Part shown: positions 43,944 through 53,676 of the stretch, piece after piece
Layout of the letters: the number at the start of each line of letters is the position of its first letter
Position numbering within the stretch: the first letter of the stretch is position 1
Assembly: GCA_903843305.1 (NCBI GenBank)
Contig: CAIMPI010000034.1
Coordinates: forward strand, 28,186-92,185
Origin: an uncultured Chlorobiaceae bacterium
GTDB lineage: Bacteria > Bacteroidota > Chlorobiia > Chlorobiales > Chlorobiaceae
DNA length: 64,000 bases
Direction of reading: 5' to 3'
Translations under genes and position numbers: made by a program
Notes under the pieces: generated by a model
Told to the model about the DNA's origin: nothing
Seen by the model: the letters and a program-made list of their open reading frames with translations, nothing else
Database searches by the model: none

Positions 43944-45068
43944 ATGAACTTAATTTCCTCAATACGTCAACTGCAGGATCCTGTTAATAAAGTTGTTCAA
44001 GCCATACCTTCTAAAACCATGGATGTGCGTTATGAAAATGTTCATTTATCCATTGAACCTGGCTGTCTCACACTATTTGCCACAGATGGTGAACTTTCAA
44101 TAACAGCAAAAAGTGAGGTGGAGACCTCTGATACCGCCAATATTGGTATAAATGCAAGAACACTCCAGGATTTTCTCAAAAGTATGTACGATACTTCCGT
44201 CTCTTTGCTTATTGAGCGCCAAGAGATCAGTGATCATGGTATGGTAGAAATCACGACAGATAAAGGTCAGTATAAAATTGCATGTCTTTTTGAAAGCAAG
44301 ACTGAAAAGTATGAAAAAAGCTACGACATTTCCCTTGAACTTGAAACGGCTGAGTTTCTTGATCTGATTCAAAAAACGACTTTTGCGTGCAGCGTTGATG
44401 GAATGAGGCCGGCAATGATGGGTGTGCTTTTTGAGTTAGAAGGCAGCACCATTACTGGGGTCTCAACGGATGGGCACCGACTGGTCAGGTGTAGAAAGAA
44501 TTCTTCAATAGATATTGTTGAAAAGCAAAAAATTGTTGTTCCTGCAAGAGTTCTGTCTATACTCCAAAAACTTGCACAACATGAATCACTAACATTGTGC
44601 ATTGATGCAGATCGACGATTTGTACGCTTTATCATTGGTAATATTCTGCTTGATGCAGCCCTGATTGTTGAACCATATCCTAATTATGACGCAGTTATTC
44701 CACTTGAGCATGACAAACATGTTATTATCAACCGTGCGATGCTCTATGATTCAGTAAAGCGTGTCGGACGATTTTCAAGTATTGGTGATATTAAAGTGTT
44801 AATTGAAGATCAACGCCTCAAGGTGTTTGCAGAAAATACTAATGATGGAGAAGCTGCCCAGGAAGACTTATCCTGCATTTATGTCGGTGAGGCTATCACC
44901 ATTGGTTTTAACTCAAAGTTTATTGAAGCAGCTCTGGCACATCTTGATGATAATGATATCCGTATCGAGCTCAAAAGTCCAACAACGGCAGTTATTTTTA
45001 AACCGAATAAGGAAATAGATGATGATAAGCTCATTATTCTTGTCATGCCTGTTCGTATTAATAATTGA
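43944..45068 (+). CDS. dnaN: DNA polymerase III beta clamp
   Basis: SIRQLQDPVNKVVQAIPSKTMDV..., GVLFELEGSTITGVSTDGHRLVRCR, C-terminal LVMPVRI; downstream of dnaA. Confidence 0.97.
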   Translation: MNLISSIRQLQDPVNKVVQAIPSKTMDVRYENVHLSIEPGCLTLFATDGELSITAKSEVETSDTANIGINARTLQDFLKSMYDTSVSLLIERQEISDHGMVEITTDKGQYKIACLFESKTEKYEKSYDISLELETAEFLDLIQKTTFACSVDGMRPAMMGVLFELEGSTITGVSTDGHRLVRCRKNSSIDIVEKQKIVVPARVLSILQKLAQHESLTLCIDADRRFVRFIIGNILLDAALIVEPYPNYDAVIPLEHDKHVIINRAMLYDSVKRVGRFSSIGDIKVLIEDQRLKVFAENTNDGEAAQEDLSCIYVGEAITIGFNSKFIEAALAHLDDNDIRIELKSPTTAVIFKPNKEIDDDKLIILVMPVRINN

Positions 45069-45083
45069 TGGTTCAGGAAATTA

Positions 45084-46181
45084 TTGAGACTTGAGCGTCT
45101 ACATTATCAGAATTTCCGTAATCATCGATTGTTAACATTTGAGCCAAATGATGGTGTTACTGTTATTTATGGTATAAATGGTTCAGGAAAAACATCTCTT
45201 CTTGAGGGAATTCATTACTGTGCGCTGACGAAAGGATTCGTCGGTGCAACGGATAATGAGTGTTTATTATTTTCGTCAGATTTTTTTTCTCTTGATGGTA
45301 ATTTTCTTAGTGACAAAGAAGTTTCTACTGCGGTAAAAATCATTTACACAAAGGAAAAAGAGAAACAGATTATTGTTAACAACAGTGATGTTAAACCCTT
45401 TTCGCGTCATATTGGACGTATACCTTGCATTACTTTTTCACCTCTCGAAATGGTGATTGTTAACGGAGCTCCAGTTGAGCGCAGGCGTTTCATTGATAAT
45501 GCAATCAGTCAGACTGACAAAAAATATCTGGCTGATTTGCTTTCTTATAAAAGAGTCCTCCAACAACGAAATGCTTTACTGACACAGTTGTCTGCAAAAA
45601 AGAGTCTCCATACCGATATGCTTTCTCTCTGGACTGAACAACTCTCAAGACTTGCAGCATCTATTGTTCATGCCAGAGTGCAGTTTATAGCAGCTTTTAT
45701 CAACCAATTTCGCCAACTCTACGGGCAGTTTTCTGTTGATAAGAATCCTCGTATAATTTATCGGACTTCCTTGGGCAATGTCACCGAAGATACTCCTCTT
45801 GATATTCTTTATACTTTTTTTCTCATCAAGTACCAGGAAACAGAGAGACATGAAATTTATCGTGCACAGACACTGACTGGTCCTCATCGTGACGATCTTC
45901 TTTTTTTTCTCGATGAGAAGGAGATCAAAAAATATGCATCACAAGGTCAACTGCGAACATTTCTTATCGTTCTTAAGCTTACTCTTTATCGTTTTTATGT
46001 AGAAACCCTTGAAGAAAAACCAATCTGTCTTCTTGATGACATTTTCAGTGAATTGGATTCATCAAGAGTAGCTGATATTTTTACTATTCTGGAAGCATGT
46101 GGGCAAACGATTATCACTTCTGCTGAAAAAAAGGCTCCAGGTAACATCACAGTGTTGTCAGTAGAATCGCTAACGAAATAA
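45084..46181 (+). CDS. recF: DNA replication/repair protein RecF (TTG start)
   Basis: LERLHYQNFRNHRLLTFEPNDGVTVIYGINGSGKTSLLEGIHYCA, GPHRDDLLFFLDEKEIKKYASQGQLRTFLIVLKL, LLDDIFSELDSSR. Confidence 0.97.
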   Translation: MRLERLHYQNFRNHRLLTFEPNDGVTVIYGINGSGKTSLLEGIHYCALTKGFVGATDNECLLFSSDFFSLDGNFLSDKEVSTAVKIIYTKEKEKQIIVNNSDVKPFSRHIGRIPCITFSPLEMVIVNGAPVERRRFIDNAISQTDKKYLADLLSYKRVLQQRNALLTQLSAKKSLHTDMLSLWTEQLSRLAASIVHARVQFIAAFINQFRQLYGQFSVDKNPRIIYRTSLGNVTEDTPLDILYTFFLIKYQETERHEIYRAQTLTGPHRDDLLFFLDEKEIKKYASQGQLRTFLIVLKLTLYRFYVETLEEKPICLLDDIFSELDSSRVADIFTILEACGQTIITSAEKKAPGNITVLSVESLTK

Positions 46182-46192
46182 GGGAGTAATCT

Positions 46193-46486
46193 TTGTCAAG
46201 AATTAAAAATCCAAAAAAATTTTCTTCACTTGTTGGTGATTTGTACCAAATTCTTGGTCTTGAAGAAGCATACCAGCAGTATAAGACTCTTCAGATATGG
46301 AACACTGTTGTTGGAGATGCAATTGCAGAGGCTACTCTTCTTGAGCGATTTTCTCATGGGCAGTTATTTATAAGGGTAAAAAATCCAGCATGGAGAATGG
46401 AGCTTAATTTTCGTAAACAGGATATTCTTGCCCGACTTAATGATGCTTTAGGCACACTGTTAGTCAAGGATATTATTTTTAGGTAA
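46193..46486 (+). CDS. DUF721/DciA-like protein (TTG start)
   Basis: 97 aa: QIWNTVVGDAIAEATLLERFSHGQLFIRVKNPAWRMELNFRKQDILARLND: W..VVG..IA...........G.L.V....WA.EL pattern of DciA. Confidence 0.75.
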   Translation: MSRIKNPKKFSSLVGDLYQILGLEEAYQQYKTLQIWNTVVGDAIAEATLLERFSHGQLFIRVKNPAWRMELNFRKQDILARLNDALGTLLVKDIIFR

Positions 46487-46536
46487 AAGAACCGTAATAA
46501 GAGGTTTTAATACGGTTCTCTAAAAGAACAAGTGGC

Positions 46537-47760
46537 TTAAATGTTGCAACTGAGTTGGTACATCTCAATCATTTTTTCTGCGTAGGCCTTTCCAAAAGCA
46601 ATGCACTTCTCGAATTCCGGTTCATGTGGCTTAAATTTAACCATGATATTTTGCTCAAATACTTTGAGTTTAAGTAGTGTGAAATTGGATTCTATCATTC
46701 GAACAGCTTCTCCACTCCATCCGTATGAGCCGAATGCTGCTGCAAGTTTTCCTTTATCGCGTATAGGATTAATAGTGGCAAAAATCTGGTAAATCTGTGG
46801 TAAGATATTCTGATTTATTGTCGGAGATCCTACGATAATTCCGGTACAGTGGGCAATTTTTTCTTCAAGGTTTGATGTACTGATGCTTTCTATATCACAT
46901 ACATCAACCAGGAAATCACAGGATTGCTTCAGACCCACGGCAATTTTTTCTGCCAGCATGGTTGTATTCTCATAAGCGGAAACATAAGCAATGAGGATAT
47001 TCTTGTCATTAGGAAGAGCAATGGCTGTCTTTGCATACTTCCATGAAAGATCGACATATTTTTTCCACTGTGACCTGAGTATAGGACCGTGACCAGGGCA
47101 TATTACCTTTATATCAAGTGTTCTGATTTTTTCAATCGCCTGTAGCATGTATTTACTGAAAGGCTTGAGTATAGTGTCAAAATAGTAGGTAAATGAGTCG
47201 TCAAAATTACCGACAACGTCATCATACATTGCCTCATTACAGAAATGGGAACCAAAAGAGTCGCAAGTGAAAAGAAGATGATCTTCTTCAAGCCAAGTGT
47301 AGATGGTGTCAGGCCAGTGAAGATTTGGCGCACTGATGAAATGAAGTGTTTTATTCCCAAGACTGAGTGTATCACCCGTTTTGACAATCAGTGACTTGAA
47401 GTCATGGCCTGTCTGATCACGAAGAAACTTGATAGCATTGCCACTGCCGACAACAGTGGCGTTTGGTGCTACAGCAAGCAGATTTTTCACATTGCCTGAA
47501 TGGTCAGGTTCTGTATGGTCAACCACAATATACTCTATCTCATTAGGGTCAGTAACTTGTTTTATTTTTGATAAATATATTGGCCAGAACTTTTCTTTTG
47601 TTGTTTCTATAATCGTTTTTTTATCGGCGTTGATGAAATAGGAGTTATAGGTGGTTCCGTATTTCGTTTCCATGACAATATCAAAAGTGATGAGTCCTGG
47701 ATCAAGAGCGCCAATCCAACTTACATCCTCGGTAATGGGCAGTACTTTATTATCTGTCAT
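46537..47760 (-). CDS. Flavodiiron protein (A-type flavoprotein, FprA/ROO family)
   Basis: Metallo-beta-lactamase diiron motif [20 protein letters not shown]-terminal flavodoxin domain [20 protein letters not shown]. Confidence 0.94.
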   Translation of the reverse strand: MTDNKVLPITEDVSWIGALDPGLITFDIVMETKYGTTYNSYFINADKKTIIETTKEKFWPIYLSKIKQVTDPNEIEYIVVDHTEPDHSGNVKNLLAVAPNATVVGSGNAIKFLRDQTGHDFKSLIVKTGDTLSLGNKTLHFISAPNLHWPDTIYTWLEEDHLLFTCDSFGSHFCNEAMYDDVVGNFDDSFTYYFDTILKPFSKYMLQAIEKIRTLDIKVICPGHGPILRSQWKKYVDLSWKYAKTAIALPNDKNILIAYVSAYENTTMLAEKIAVGLKQSCDFLVDVCDIESISTSNLEEKIAHCTGIIVGSPTINQNILPQIYQIFATINPIRDKGKLAAAFGSYGWSGEAVRMIESNFTLLKLKVFEQNIMVKFKPHEPEFEKCIAFGKAYAEKMIEMYQLSCNI

Positions 47761-47831
47761 TATTTTTGTTGTGAATTAATTATAAGTAAATGGATTACCC
47801 CATTTACTACCCTTAAATATCCTTCAGAGTT

Positions 47832-47894
47832 CCATGAAGAACCTTTTTATGAAATATAGGTATTACAGCTTGATGTCAAGAAGGTTCTTCATGG
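47832..47894. repeat. 14-bp perfect inverted repeat spanning the polB 3' end
   Basis: CCATGAAGAACCTT (47832-47845) and AAGGTTCTTCATGG (47881-47894), 35-nt spacer. Confidence 0.85.
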
Positions 47895-50260
47895 TTATGA
47901 GTGGTTTCGGTGTGACGTATTTCTTTCTGAAGTTCTATGCCTTCTGCTGAAAATAAGAAAAGAGAATCAGTTGAAAATATCATTCTGTAATCCTGTGGTT
48001 TGAAAAACGGAAGAAACTTCTGGCAATGTTCATCCAGACGCTTCAGATAGAAATAAGTGTTCTCATCAGGTTTTTCTTTGTTCCATTCCGAAGCAAGCTT
48101 TCCTTTATCCCAAGAAGCGTTTCCCATCCCAGTGCCAGAAATATAATACGTTATCCGTTCCCCTTTTGTTATGGTTATACCAGCCTTTATAACAATTTCA
48201 TAGGTAATTGATTTTGATCTTTTTCCGGATTTTACATCAGCAAGATATTGTTCAATCGAATTCTTGATCGTTTCTGTTTTTGAGAAGTCAGATATATCCA
48301 TCTCATGGTTAAGAATCTTTTCCCTGTATTCAGTAAAAAGATTGTGCAGGCCATTGATATCTTCTGTCAACAGCATCTCGAATCCCCTGCGGACAAAGTC
48401 TCTTCCGAATTTTTCGCCGCTTCTGCTGGTTAATGAAGAGCCTTTCAGGGTCATGATATTGTTATACCCTAAAAGAGCATAGTTTTTTTTCATGTATGAG
48501 ATCATTTTTCTGAATCGGCCATCATAGCCTATGTTAATACCCTCCGGCATGAGTTTGGAAACTTCATTGACAAGTTCTCTTTCAGCCAATTCAGTTGTGA
48601 TATTCTCCGGTGGTACAAAAAGAATCCCGTCGGTGTCAACCTCAATGACTTTGCATCCCCTTGTCTCAAATTCCACAATCATTTTTTTTGCAAGGCTTTG
48701 CCCTGTTGATGTCACTTTGTCGGCTTCCATAAAATCATTGAAAATACCATTGTTGAATCCAAGGTAACCATACATGGCATTGATAAGAATCTTGAATGAG
48801 CCTTGCATTGCGTCGAAATTTTCGGCGAGAGAGGTATGGCCCAGATTCTTTTCCTCCCGGGATTTCTCTTTTGCCTTGAAACGAAGTTCTTTCAGATCGT
48901 TTAATACTACCGGAAATACTCGTAATTCATCACTTTCTGGACATATATTGTAAGAAAGCATTATTGAGGGATAGAGTGATTCAACATCTGCATAGACAAT
49001 AGGCCCAAGAATTCCTTTAAGAAATACTTCTGTGTAACCGCCCGAATGCTGCTGACCTGAAGAAGGTTTTGGAATGGAGTGCTTGCAACGAAGGTATTCT
49101 CTCACGAGCAGAATTTCAATTTTTGCTGCCTGTCCAATTCTTGCTGTCATAGCGTAGGTATAGGGAAGCATTTGTACTAAGTAGAAATTGCTGCCTGAAA
49201 GCAGTGATGAAAGTGCCCTGGTTTCGCGGACATCATCCAACGCATAAGCAAGAAGCTTTTCGTGGTTATTTTTCCAGAGCGTAGCAATATCTTTGTAATC
49301 AACATAGGTTCGTTCTGGAGATGCAAAGCCGAAGTGTCTGGCTACAGCTTTCAGTCCGTAACTTTGCATTGAGCGTTTTGAGACATCATAACTCTGCACC
49401 AGAAAAAGTGTATCAATGACATGTCTGCCCGGTATATCAAAAAAGGTGTAATCAATACTTCTTTCTGCAAATCTGATGCTTGCGGGGTATGTTTTCGGAA
49501 GCATTCCGTTGCGTCCAATCGCAAAGGGAATCCCGTGTCGTTCACACCTTCGCTGGAGATACGGGAGGTCAAAATTGAAAATGTTATGGCCTTCAATAAC
49601 ATCGGGATCCATTTTAGCAATAAGGGCGACAAGCGTTCCAAGCAGTGCTTTTTCAGTGCTGTTTTTGGAATGCAGAACAGATTCCCATCCTCTGTTATCG
49701 CTCAGTGAAACAATAATAATCTCATCTTCCTCACTAACATACCCTCTTGATCGTTGTATTGACGGATCATAATTTGTTTCTATATCTATTTGCATACGGT
49801 AGATCTCGTCGAACATCATCCCCTTGAAAAGAGTCTTCCCACTTTGCAGGAGATATTGTGTTACCGCATCTCCTTTGTTATATACATGAGAGTTACTCTC
49901 GTATGTAATGTTTTTGTTTTCAGCTTTGTCGCTATATTGCCTCTTGTTTATAAAATCAAGAGCGCTCCTGTGATTTTTCAAATTCTGAAAAATTGCAAGA
50001 AATTGATAATAATTTGCACCGCCAAGTTTTATAAGCCAGAATTTCTCTTTCTCTTCAGGCACAAAACCATCAAGTAAAGAGCTGTCTGAAAGGAAAAAAA
50101 ACGGAAAGAATAATTCATCATGAAATCGAACCTCATCATTTTCCCGATTAAAAACTCTTATAGACGTATCAGATAGTTGGTATACACCAACAATACCTTT
50201 TTCTTTATCCTTACCGAATAAAAGGTCGTTGTTGATGATATCACTGATTATGTTGTCCAT
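47876..50260 (-). CDS. DNA polymerase, family B (Pol II-like) with 3'-5' exonuclease domain
   Basis: Exo motifs [25 protein letters not shown]; polymerase motifs [12 protein letters not shown] (A), [13 protein letters not shown] (B), VDTDGILF (C). Start taken at MDNIISD. Confidence 0.93.
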   Translation of the reverse strand: MDNIISDIINNDLLFGKDKEKGIVGVYQLSDTSIRVFNRENDEVRFHDELFFPFFFLSDSSLLDGFVPEEKEKFWLIKLGGANYYQFLAIFQNLKNHRSALDFINKRQYSDKAENKNITYESNSHVYNKGDAVTQYLLQSGKTLFKGMMFDEIYRMQIDIETNYDPSIQRSRGYVSEEDEIIIVSLSDNRGWESVLHSKNSTEKALLGTLVALIAKMDPDVIEGHNIFNFDLPYLQRRCERHGIPFAIGRNGMLPKTYPASIRFAERSIDYTFFDIPGRHVIDTLFLVQSYDVSKRSMQSYGLKAVARHFGFASPERTYVDYKDIATLWKNNHEKLLAYALDDVRETRALSSLLSGSNFYLVQMLPYTYAMTARIGQAAKIEILLVREYLRCKHSIPKPSSGQQHSGGYTEVFLKGILGPIVYADVESLYPSIMLSYNICPESDELRVFPVVLNDLKELRFKAKEKSREEKNLGHTSLAENFDAMQGSFKILINAMYGYLGFNNGIFNDFMEADKVTSTGQSLAKKMIVEFETRGCKVIEVDTDGILFVPPENITTELAERELVNEVSKLMPEGINIGYDGRFRKMISYMKKNYALLGYNNIMTLKGSSLTSRSGEKFGRDFVRRGFEMLLTEDINGLHNLFTEYREKILNHEMDISDFSKTETIKNSIEQYLADVKSGKRSKSITYEIVIKAGITITKGERITYYISGTGMGNASWDKGKLASEWNKEKPDENTYFYLKRLDEHCQKFLPFFKPQDYRMIFSTDSLFLFSAEGIELQKEIRHTETTHNHEEPS

Positions 50261-50293
50261 AGTTGCATATTGAATTATTCGCAAATGTAAATT

Positions 50294-50327
50294 GACCATA
50301 TATGTTTCACGTGAAACATATATGGTC
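50294..50327. promoter_or_regulatory. parS: parS-like centromere site within a 34-bp perfect palindrome
   Basis: GACCATATATGTTTCACGTGAAACATATATGGTC. The core TGTTTCACGTGAAACA (50303-50318) is identical to the bacterial parS consensus. Confidence 0.93.
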
Positions 50328-52196
50328 TCAACGGCCGAGATGTATCATAAGAATGGAGATATCTGATGGAGATACGCCAAGAATTCTTGATGCCTGGCCT
50401 ATTGTCTCTGGCAGATGTTTTTTTAATTTTTCCCTTCCTTCATTTGAAAGACCCGAAACCGTATCGTATTTAAACAATGGTGGTATTTGATGGGATTCAA
50501 GTCGCTGAATTCTATCGTTCATGAACAGATCGCGTTTGAGATAACCTTCATACTTTAGATCTATCTCAACTTGTTCATATAGTAATGGCTCAGTGCTTAT
50601 CGTGTAAATAGCGGCCTTCAGAGATGGTGAAGCGTTTACAAGCATTGACAGAGTAACACCGGGTCTTTTCAAAAGGGTTAACGCGCTTTGTGAGCTATTC
50701 ACTATCGGATACCCAAGAGAAGGAAGTATGGAGTTAATTTCTGAGGCATCTATTCTTGTGCACAACAACATTCGTTTCAGAGTTTCTATATCTGCAATTT
50801 TCTTGTTGCAAATAGAAAATAATTCTTCACTGACAAGCCCTGCGATAAAACCGAAGCGCTGCAGGCGGATATCTGCATTATCATGGCGAAGTATCAGTCT
50901 GTGCTCTGCTGATGAAGTAAACATACGATAGGGTTCATTGGTAACTTTTGTGATGAGATCGTCTATGAGTACTCCTATATAGGCATCAGAGCGCTTCAGG
51001 TAAAGTGGCGGATGGTTTTTCACCCTGAGTGAAGCATTAATGCCAGCCATTAGTCCCTGAGCAGCAGCTTCTTCATACCCTGATGTTCCATTGATCTGAC
51101 CAGCAAAGTAAAGGTTTGGACATATTTTTGTTTCAAGTGTTCTCTTTATTTGATGCGGAAAGAAATAGTCGTATTCAATAGCATAGCCCGGACGTATCAT
51201 TTTAACCCCAGCAAGGCCAGAAATGGAGCGTAAGCCCTCTAATTGAATTTCTTCGGGCAGTGACGTTGAAAACCCGTTGACATACATTTCGTTGGTATCA
51301 AATCCTTCCGGTTCAAGAAATATTTGGTGTCCTGATTTGTCGGGGAAACGGCAGATTTTATCTTCTATCGAAGGGCAGTATCTCGGCCCGACACCCTTTA
51401 CTTTGCCTGTGAATAGTGGCGATCTGTCAAATCCTTTTTTTAGTATTTCATGGGTTGCCGTAGTTGTTTTTGTAACGAAACACTTAATCTGTTTGCGCTT
51501 TGGTTGATTAAGAGTTTTGAATGAGAATCTTACAGGTTCGTCGTCTCCTCTTTGTTCCTCAACCATCGAGTAGTCAACACTTCGCGCGTCAATCCGTGGG
51601 GGAGTTCCTGTTTTTAGTCTACCTGATATAAAACCAAGACTGACAAGGTTTTCAGTAAGACCGTGAACCGGAGGTTCTGCAATAGTCCGCCCGCCTTCAT
51701 AATGGGTCATTCCGATATGTATGAGTCCATTCAAAAACGTTCCGCAGGTCAGAATTGCGACTTCACCCTTGACCTTTCTCCCTGATGAGAGAACTACAGC
51801 AGCAAATGTTCCAGACGAAGAGCATTCAATGGCCGTTACTGTATCCTGGAGTAAATCTATATTTGGTTCTCGTTCAATTGTTTTACGCATGTAAAGTGAG
51901 TACAGCGTGCGATCTGCTTGGGCTCTCGGAGAGTGCATGGCCGGTCCTTTGCTTCTGTTAAGCATTCTAAACTGGATCCCTGATGCATCTATTGCTTTTG
52001 CCATTTCGCCACCTAGGGCATCAATTTCTCTGGTGATTTGCCCTTTTGCGACACCTCCAATGGCCGGATTACAGGACATACGTGCTATCGCTGTAAGGTC
52101 AGATGAAATAAGTAGGCATGTGCAACCCATTCTTGCTGCGGCAAGTGCAGCCTCACAGCCAGCATGGCCAGCACCGGCAACTATGATATCATACAT
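50328..52196 (-). CDS. mnmG: tRNA uridine-5-carboxymethylaminomethyl modification enzyme MnmG/GidA
   Basis: [65 protein letters not shown]. Start at MYDII, not the track start 52286. Confidence 0.98.
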   Translation of the reverse strand: MYDIIVAGAGHAGCEAALAAARMGCTCLLISSDLTAIARMSCNPAIGGVAKGQITREIDALGGEMAKAIDASGIQFRMLNRSKGPAMHSPRAQADRTLYSLYMRKTIEREPNIDLLQDTVTAIECSSSGTFAAVVLSSGRKVKGEVAILTCGTFLNGLIHIGMTHYEGGRTIAEPPVHGLTENLVSLGFISGRLKTGTPPRIDARSVDYSMVEEQRGDDEPVRFSFKTLNQPKRKQIKCFVTKTTTATHEILKKGFDRSPLFTGKVKGVGPRYCPSIEDKICRFPDKSGHQIFLEPEGFDTNEMYVNGFSTSLPEEIQLEGLRSISGLAGVKMIRPGYAIEYDYFFPHQIKRTLETKICPNLYFAGQINGTSGYEEAAAQGLMAGINASLRVKNHPPLYLKRSDAYIGVLIDDLITKVTNEPYRMFTSSAEHRLILRHDNADIRLQRFGFIAGLVSEELFSICNKKIADIETLKRMLLCTRIDASEINSILPSLGYPIVNSSQSALTLLKRPGVTLSMLVNASPSLKAAIYTISTEPLLYEQVEIDLKYEGYLKRDLFMNDRIQRLESHQIPPLFKYDTVSGLSNEGREKLKKHLPETIGQASRILGVSPSDISILMIHLGR

Positions 52197-52208
52197 GAGG
52201 AAAAAAAT

Positions 52209-52224
52209 TGTTTCACGTGAAACA
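52209..52224. promoter_or_regulatory. parS: Second perfect parS site, in the mnmG leader
   Basis: TGTTTCACGTGAAACA, exact parS consensus, ending 13 nt upstream of the mnmG start codon. Confidence 0.93.
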
Positions 52225-52433
52225 TTCATTGACTGATTAATGTTTTTGATGCGGAAGATACAAATAATAGAGCTTTTCTGTCTCATAATTCAGATGTCAG
52301 ACTCTGCACTGAGATATATAATATGTAAAATATTTGTATTATTGATGATTCTTGCAAAGATGGGGAAAATTTTTTAAACTATCCAGTAATCTTGGTGTTT
52401 AGCGTACAGTTGCTTTTAATCCGTATTGAACCC

Positions 52434-52871
52434 ATGAAAAGAAGACAATTTCTTGCGGTAAGCACCATTTTTTCGACTTTTTTATTGATAAAGCCGGTAA
52501 AGCTGCTGGCAGAATGGAGTGCAAAAAATTTTCAGCAGTGTTCAATAGACCAGGCATTCATGAATGCATTGGGAACCCGAGAAATTGTCACATCAGATAC
52601 TATTACCATCCGTGTCCCTTCCGTAGCAACCGATAGCTCCACGGTGCCTGTTGAAGTATATTCGTCATTGAAGGGTGACCAGCTCTATCTTTTTGTTGAA
52701 AAGAATTTTGTACCGCTCGTCTTCAAATGCTCTCTGCAGGGTAATGCGATTCCTTGGTTTTCCCTTAATATTAAAATGAAAGAAAGTTCAGCGCTTTATG
52801 CTGTTGTCAGAGAAGGGGGGAAATTTTTTATGGCATCAGTACATGTTGAAATATCGTCGCAAGCCTGTTGA
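52434..52871 (+). CDS. SoxY-like thiosulfate oxidation carrier protein (non-canonical C-terminus)
   Basis: TAT-type leader MKRRQFLAVS; ...LFVEKNFVPLVFKC...ALYAVVREGGKFFMASVHVEISSQAC*. C-terminal Cys but no GGCGG. Followed by soxZ-like gene. Confidence 0.75.
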   Translation: MKRRQFLAVSTIFSTFLLIKPVKLLAEWSAKNFQQCSIDQAFMNALGTREIVTSDTITIRVPSVATDSSTVPVEVYSSLKGDQLYLFVEKNFVPLVFKCSLQGNAIPWFSLNIKMKESSALYAVVREGGKFFMASVHVEISSQAC

Positions 52872-52895
52872 ATAAGGAATTTTATATTTTTTACA

Positions 52896-53216
52896 ATGAG
52901 CAGCAGTATAAGAATTCTTGCAAGTGAAGAGAATGGTATTGTTTCCGTCAAGGTTATTATTCCCCATCCAAATGAATCCGGCACAAGAAAAAATGAGCAA
53001 GGTTTTGTTGTACCAGCCTATTTCGTAAGGGAGGGTTCTGTTACCATTAATGGAGATTCTCTTTTTGTCATAGAGCTTGGTCCTTCGGTCTCAAAAGATC
53101 CGTTTCTGCAGTTCCGTTTTACAGGGAAAAAAGGTGATGTACTTAAGGTTGTCTTTCTTGACAATCATGGGGGCTTGTTTGAGGCAGAAACGATTGTGCA
53201 GCAGAGTCAACGTTAA
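52896..53216 (+). CDS. soxZ: SoxZ-like sulfur oxidation protein
   Basis: VSVKVIIPHPNESGTRKNEQGFVVPAYFVREGSVTINGDSLFVIELGPSVSKDPFLQFRFTGKKGDVLKVVFLDNHGGLFEAETIV; HPxESGxRK motif; no signal peptide, as for SoxZ. Confidence 0.87.
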   Translation: MSSSIRILASEENGIVSVKVIIPHPNESGTRKNEQGFVVPAYFVREGSVTINGDSLFVIELGPSVSKDPFLQFRFTGKKGDVLKVVFLDNHGGLFEAETIVQQSQR

Positions 53217-53284
53217 TTTCCGAAGTTTCAGCCAAGTAATTCTGTGTGTCTTAATTATTATAACTAACTATGGGGGAATACTTT

Positions 53285-53668
53285 ATGGTTTTAAAACTAG
53301 GGATACGGCTAGCTGTATGCGCTCTCTCGTTGATGGTGATTGCTACGGGGAGCGGCATCTTGTCTGCAGCAGGCAGGGTCAGTTCAAAACCCGAGGGCCA
53401 AGTGCACTCACAAAAGGCCGAGTTTAATCCCCGGGGCCAAGTGCTTGCACTTTCCTGCACCTCTTGCCATGGAACGGATGGAAAAAGTGCTGGTATTATT
53501 CCTTCGATTTATGGCAGATCGGCAGTATATCTCGAAACTGCATTGAAGGCATTCAAGTCAGGAGCCCGTTACTCTACGGTTATGAGTCGTCACGCCAAAG
53601 GGTACAGTGATGAAGAGCTCCGATTGATCTCCGAGTATTTTGCAATGATCTCGCACAACCATAAATAA
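53285..53668 (+). CDS. fccA: Flavocytochrome c sulfide dehydrogenase, cytochrome subunit (monoheme)
   Basis: Signal peptide then [24 protein letters not shown] (CxxCH), directly upstream of fccB. Start at second ATG, preceded by GGGGG. Confidence 0.9.
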   Translation: MVLKLGIRLAVCALSLMVIATGSGILSAAGRVSSKPEGQVHSQKAEFNPRGQVLALSCTSCHGTDGKSAGIIPSIYGRSAVYLETALKAFKSGARYSTVMSRHAKGYSDEELRLISEYFAMISHNHK

Positions 53669-53676
53669 GCCGGAGA

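Noticed and set aside
46488-46519. Inverted repeat AGAACCGTA/TACGGTTCT between the dciA-like gene and the flavodiiron gene, considered as a regulatory element
   Set aside because: Most simply a weak terminator between convergent genes (T-run on the minus strand); 14-nt loop; nothing else unusual.
50302-50490. 62-aa ORF beginning MFHVKHIWS
   Set aside because: Its N-terminus is simply the translation of the parS palindrome; the rest is antisense to mnmG.
53390-53445. Repeated GGCCAAGTGC in fccA, considered as a mobile or regulatory repeat
   Set aside because: Only two 10-bp copies inside the coding region (EGQVH / RGQVL); likely a coding coincidence or a small duplication.
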